From NCBI GenBank assembly GCA_023399815.1, contig JAEWOJ010000183.1, positions 1-13,169 on the forward strand: DNA of 13,169 nucleotides, read 5' to 3'. Under the pieces are notes generated by a model. The model was not told the origin of the DNA. It saw only the letters and a list, made by a program, of their open reading frames with translations, and did no database searches. This stretch comes from Pseudomonadota bacterium. Its GTDB lineage: Bacteria > Pseudomonadota > Gammaproteobacteria > Xanthomonadales > Xanthomonadaceae. The position numbers and the translations under genes are program-made. The stretch's first letter is position 1, and each line of letters starts with the position of its first letter. Shown here piece by piece: positions 11,691-13,169 of this stretch.

Positions 11691-12015
11691 GGGGAAGTCC
11701 TCGAAGGTCCGCGGGGAGAGGCGCCCAGTGTCGGGGCTGGCGCGTGCAGGAAATGTTAGTCGCGGAGGGAGAGTGGGCGTCTAACGGCAAAGGCGACCCC
11801 TCCCCAGCCCTCCCCTGCGCTGCGCACAAGGGAGGGAGACAAGCCGCCCCCTCCCTTTCGCCGTAGGCGAAGGGGAGGGGTGGGGAGGGGTTGCTCCTTG
11901 CAGTCATCTTCCCCACACACCACCTCCGCCTCACGCACGTCTGGCACAAGGAATGGCGATCGCCATCCTGTCGCGCCATGTACGACGTGCGGATCGTCGC
12001 GCGTCGCGGGATCGC
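11691..12015. other. 325-bp intergenic region without a gene
   Basis: The region lies between hrpB (its 3' end at 12016) and the start of the small membrane protein (11690). From right to left it holds unremarkable sequence with one perfect 14-bp palindrome, ATGGCGATCGCCAT (11953-11966), then the large C/G-rich hairpin repeat (11791-11896), then the leader of the small membrane gene. A 226-aa frame crosses it on the minus strand but lacks protein character and overlaps the small membrane gene in another frame. Confidence 0.6.
11791..11896. repeat. C/G-rich multi-hairpin intergenic repeat
   Basis: CCCTCCCTTTCGCC (11849-11862) and GGCGAAGGGGAGGG (11866-11879) form a 14-bp stem with one wobble pair and a 3-nt loop. 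A second hairpin pairs CCCTCCC (11808-11814) with GGGAGGG (11830-11836) around TGCGCTGCGCA. The outer flanks GCGACCCCTCCCCAGCCC (about 11793-11810) and TGGGGAGGGGTTGC (11881-11894) are nearly complementary, so the whole block can fold as a cruciform. Similar CCCTCCCC/GGGGAGGG blocks are, from memory, scattered in xanthomonad intergenic regions, which suggests a dispersed non-coding repeat. Confidence 0.65.
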
Positions 12016-13169
12016 TCACGTTCCGCGTGGCTTTGCGCGGTGGGTGGCAGTTGCCGTCCATGGATCGTCGGGCCACGGATGCTTGGGATACCGCCCCTTC
12101 ATCTCCTTCTTCACCTCGGCATACGTGTTTTCCCAGAAGTTGCGCAGGTCGCCGGTGACCTGCAGCGGCTTGCCGCCGGGGGAGAGCAGGTGCAGCAGCA
12201 GCGGCACTCGGCCGTCGGCGATGCGCGGGGTGTCGGCCAGGCCGAACAGTTCCTGCAGCTTCACCGCCAGTACCGGCGGGCGCGGGGTGATGCCGTCGTC
12301 GTCCATCGCGTAGTCGATGGCGCGGTCCATGCCGGAGGGCACGCTGATGCGCACCGGCGCATGGCGGTCGATCAGCTGGCGCGCGTTCCAGTCGATGCCG
12401 GATTTCAGCGCCTCGCCCAGTTCCTGTTCGCCAAGGGCGTCGAGCCGGGTCTTGCCGGCGAAGGCCGGCAGCAGCCAGTCGTCGAGCGTGGCCAGCAGCG
12501 CCGCGTCGGACAGGTCGGGCAGCGCCAGCTCCGGCATCCAGTGGCGCAGGCCCAGCACGCGGTGGCGCCATTGCCGCAGGTTGTCCGTCCATGGCAGCGC
12601 CTCCAGGCCCAGTTCGCGCACCGCGTCGGTGAGCGCGCGCGCGGCCTGCGCCGGATCGACCTTTCCGGCCGGGCGGCTGTCCAGCACGATGCGGTCGAAA
12701 CCGGATTCGCGGCGCGCTTCCAGGGCGCGTCGTTCGCCGTTCCAGCGCACCACGTCGTGCTGGTGGAAACGCTGCGGGAAATCGGCGCGCAGGCGCGCCT
12801 CGTCCACCGGCGCGGCGCGCAGCACCAGGGCGTCGCGCGCTTCGTGGCGCAGTTCGCTGACCACCAGCCACGGTTCGCCGCGCAGGTCGCTGTTGTCGAA
12901 CAGGCGCGCGCTGCGGCCGTTGGCCAGTTGATAGCGCAGTGGATCGGCCGGATGCCGCGCGGCGATGCGGTCGGGAAAGGCGTGGGCGAGCAGGTCGCCC
13001 AGTTCGTGCGCTTCGATGTCGGCCGGTGGCGCGGCATCGCAGCGCAGGCGTCGCCGCCATTGCCTGGCTGCCGCGTCGATGGCGGCCAGCGCGCTGCGGC
13101 TGGCGTCGTGCGGTGCGCGTCCGTTGCGGAACGCGGCCAGCGCGCGCCAGCGCGCGGCCAGTGCGTCGC
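12016..13169 (-). CDS. hrpB: ATP-dependent helicase HrpB, C-terminal part (5' end outside window)
   Basis: The frame is open from the right edge (first full codon 13167) to TGA 12018-12016, giving 383 residues. The end carries the HrpB C-terminal domain signatures PPVLAVKLQELFGLADTP, GRVPLLLHLLSPGGKPLQVT, FWENTYAEVKKEMKGRYPKHPWPDDP. Upstream are HELGDLLAHAFPDRIA and RYQLANGRSARLF, as in other HrpB. The DEAH-box ATPase and helicase motifs lie outside the window. HrpB is a DExH RNA helicase-like protein involved in mRNA processing or degradation in some bacteria; it is unrelated to the type III secretion HrpB of plant pathogens. The ATG at 12864 is internal, since family similarity continues before it. 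No adjacent partner is visible. Confidence 0.93.
   Translation of the reverse strand, partial: DALAARWRALAAFRNGRAPHDASRSALAAIDAAARQWRRRLRCDAAPPADIEAHELGDLLAHAFPDRIAARHPADPLRYQLANGRSARLFDNSDLRGEPWLVVSELRHEARDALVLRAAPVDEARLRADFPQRFHQHDVVRWNGERRALEARRESGFDRIVLDSRPAGKVDPAQAARALTDAVRELGLEALPWTDNLRQWRHRVLGLRHWMPELALPDLSDAALLATLDDWLLPAFAGKTRLDALGEQELGEALKSGIDWNARQLIDRHAPVRISVPSGMDRAIDYAMDDDGITPRPPVLAVKLQELFGLADTPRIADGRVPLLLHLLSPGGKPLQVTGDLRNFWENTYAEVKKEMKGRYPKHPWPDDPWTATATHRAKPRGT

Noticed and set aside
11953..11966. Perfect palindrome ATGGCGATCGCCAT as an operator
   Set aside because: It is a single copy downstream of hrpB with no promoter next to it; one such palindrome could arise by chance.
11299..11979. 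226-aa minus-strand frame with a short Cys-containing stretch near its start
   Set aside because: It overlaps the better-supported small membrane gene in another frame, runs through the C/G-rich hairpin repeat and has low-complexity composition.

Overview
This is a very GC-rich, densely coded bacterial chromosome segment. It most likely comes from the Xanthomonadaceae/Lysobacteraceae (Xanthomonas, Stenotrophomonas, Pseudoxanthomonas, Lysobacter group). This is an inference from three things: protein style, the intergenic hairpin built on GTAGGAGCGACGTCAGTCGC arms (a REP-like element common in that family), and the C/T-rich short-repeat clutter between genes. I see no phage, transposase, CRISPR, tRNA or rRNA.

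Layout. 1-189 is the tail of an ankyrin-repeat protein (+). 190-412 holds a terminator-like hairpin, a REP-like inverted repeat and a run of 12 Gs. 413-2224 (-) is a KefB/KefC-type K+/H+ antiporter with an RCK domain, divergent from mgtE (2553-3923, +), a Mg2+ channel/transporter. The 328-bp region between them contains a possible 18-codon leader ORF with a Shine-Dalgarno, followed by two perfect palindromes just ahead of mgtE. 3987-4491 (-) is a BrnT/BrnA type II toxin-antitoxin locus. The antitoxin is intact, but the toxin frame carries TGA at the place of a family-typical Trp (codon 8). 4665-7379 (+) encodes a Pat/PatZ-type protein: an NDP-forming acyl-CoA synthetase-like region fused to a GNAT acetyltransferase. 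An alpha/beta hydrolase follows closely (7405-8133). A small hypothetical (8145-8450, -) and an aldo/keto reductase (8530-9489, -) come next, divergent from an exported methyltransferase-like protein with a His-rich N-terminus (9667-10536, +). rluE, a 23S rRNA pseudouridine synthase (10684-11223, +), is bordered by short tandem repeats on both sides. A small single-span membrane protein (11334-11690, -), a large C/G-rich hairpin repeat (about 11791-11896) and the C-terminal third or so of the helicase hrpB (12016 to beyond the right edge, -) close the window.

How it fits together. Most genes are ordinary housekeeping or accessory functions in short transcription units: ion homeostasis (kefB, mgtE), protein acetylation or acyl-CoA metabolism (pat), redox (AKR) and RNA metabolism (rluE, hrpB). 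The parts that deserve attention are the broken brnT with its preserved antitoxin and operator-like promoter, the structured mgtE leader with its possible leader peptide, the signal-peptide-bearing methyltransferase, and the repeat arrays that touch the start and stop codons of rluE. No wholly new multi-gene system is evident.
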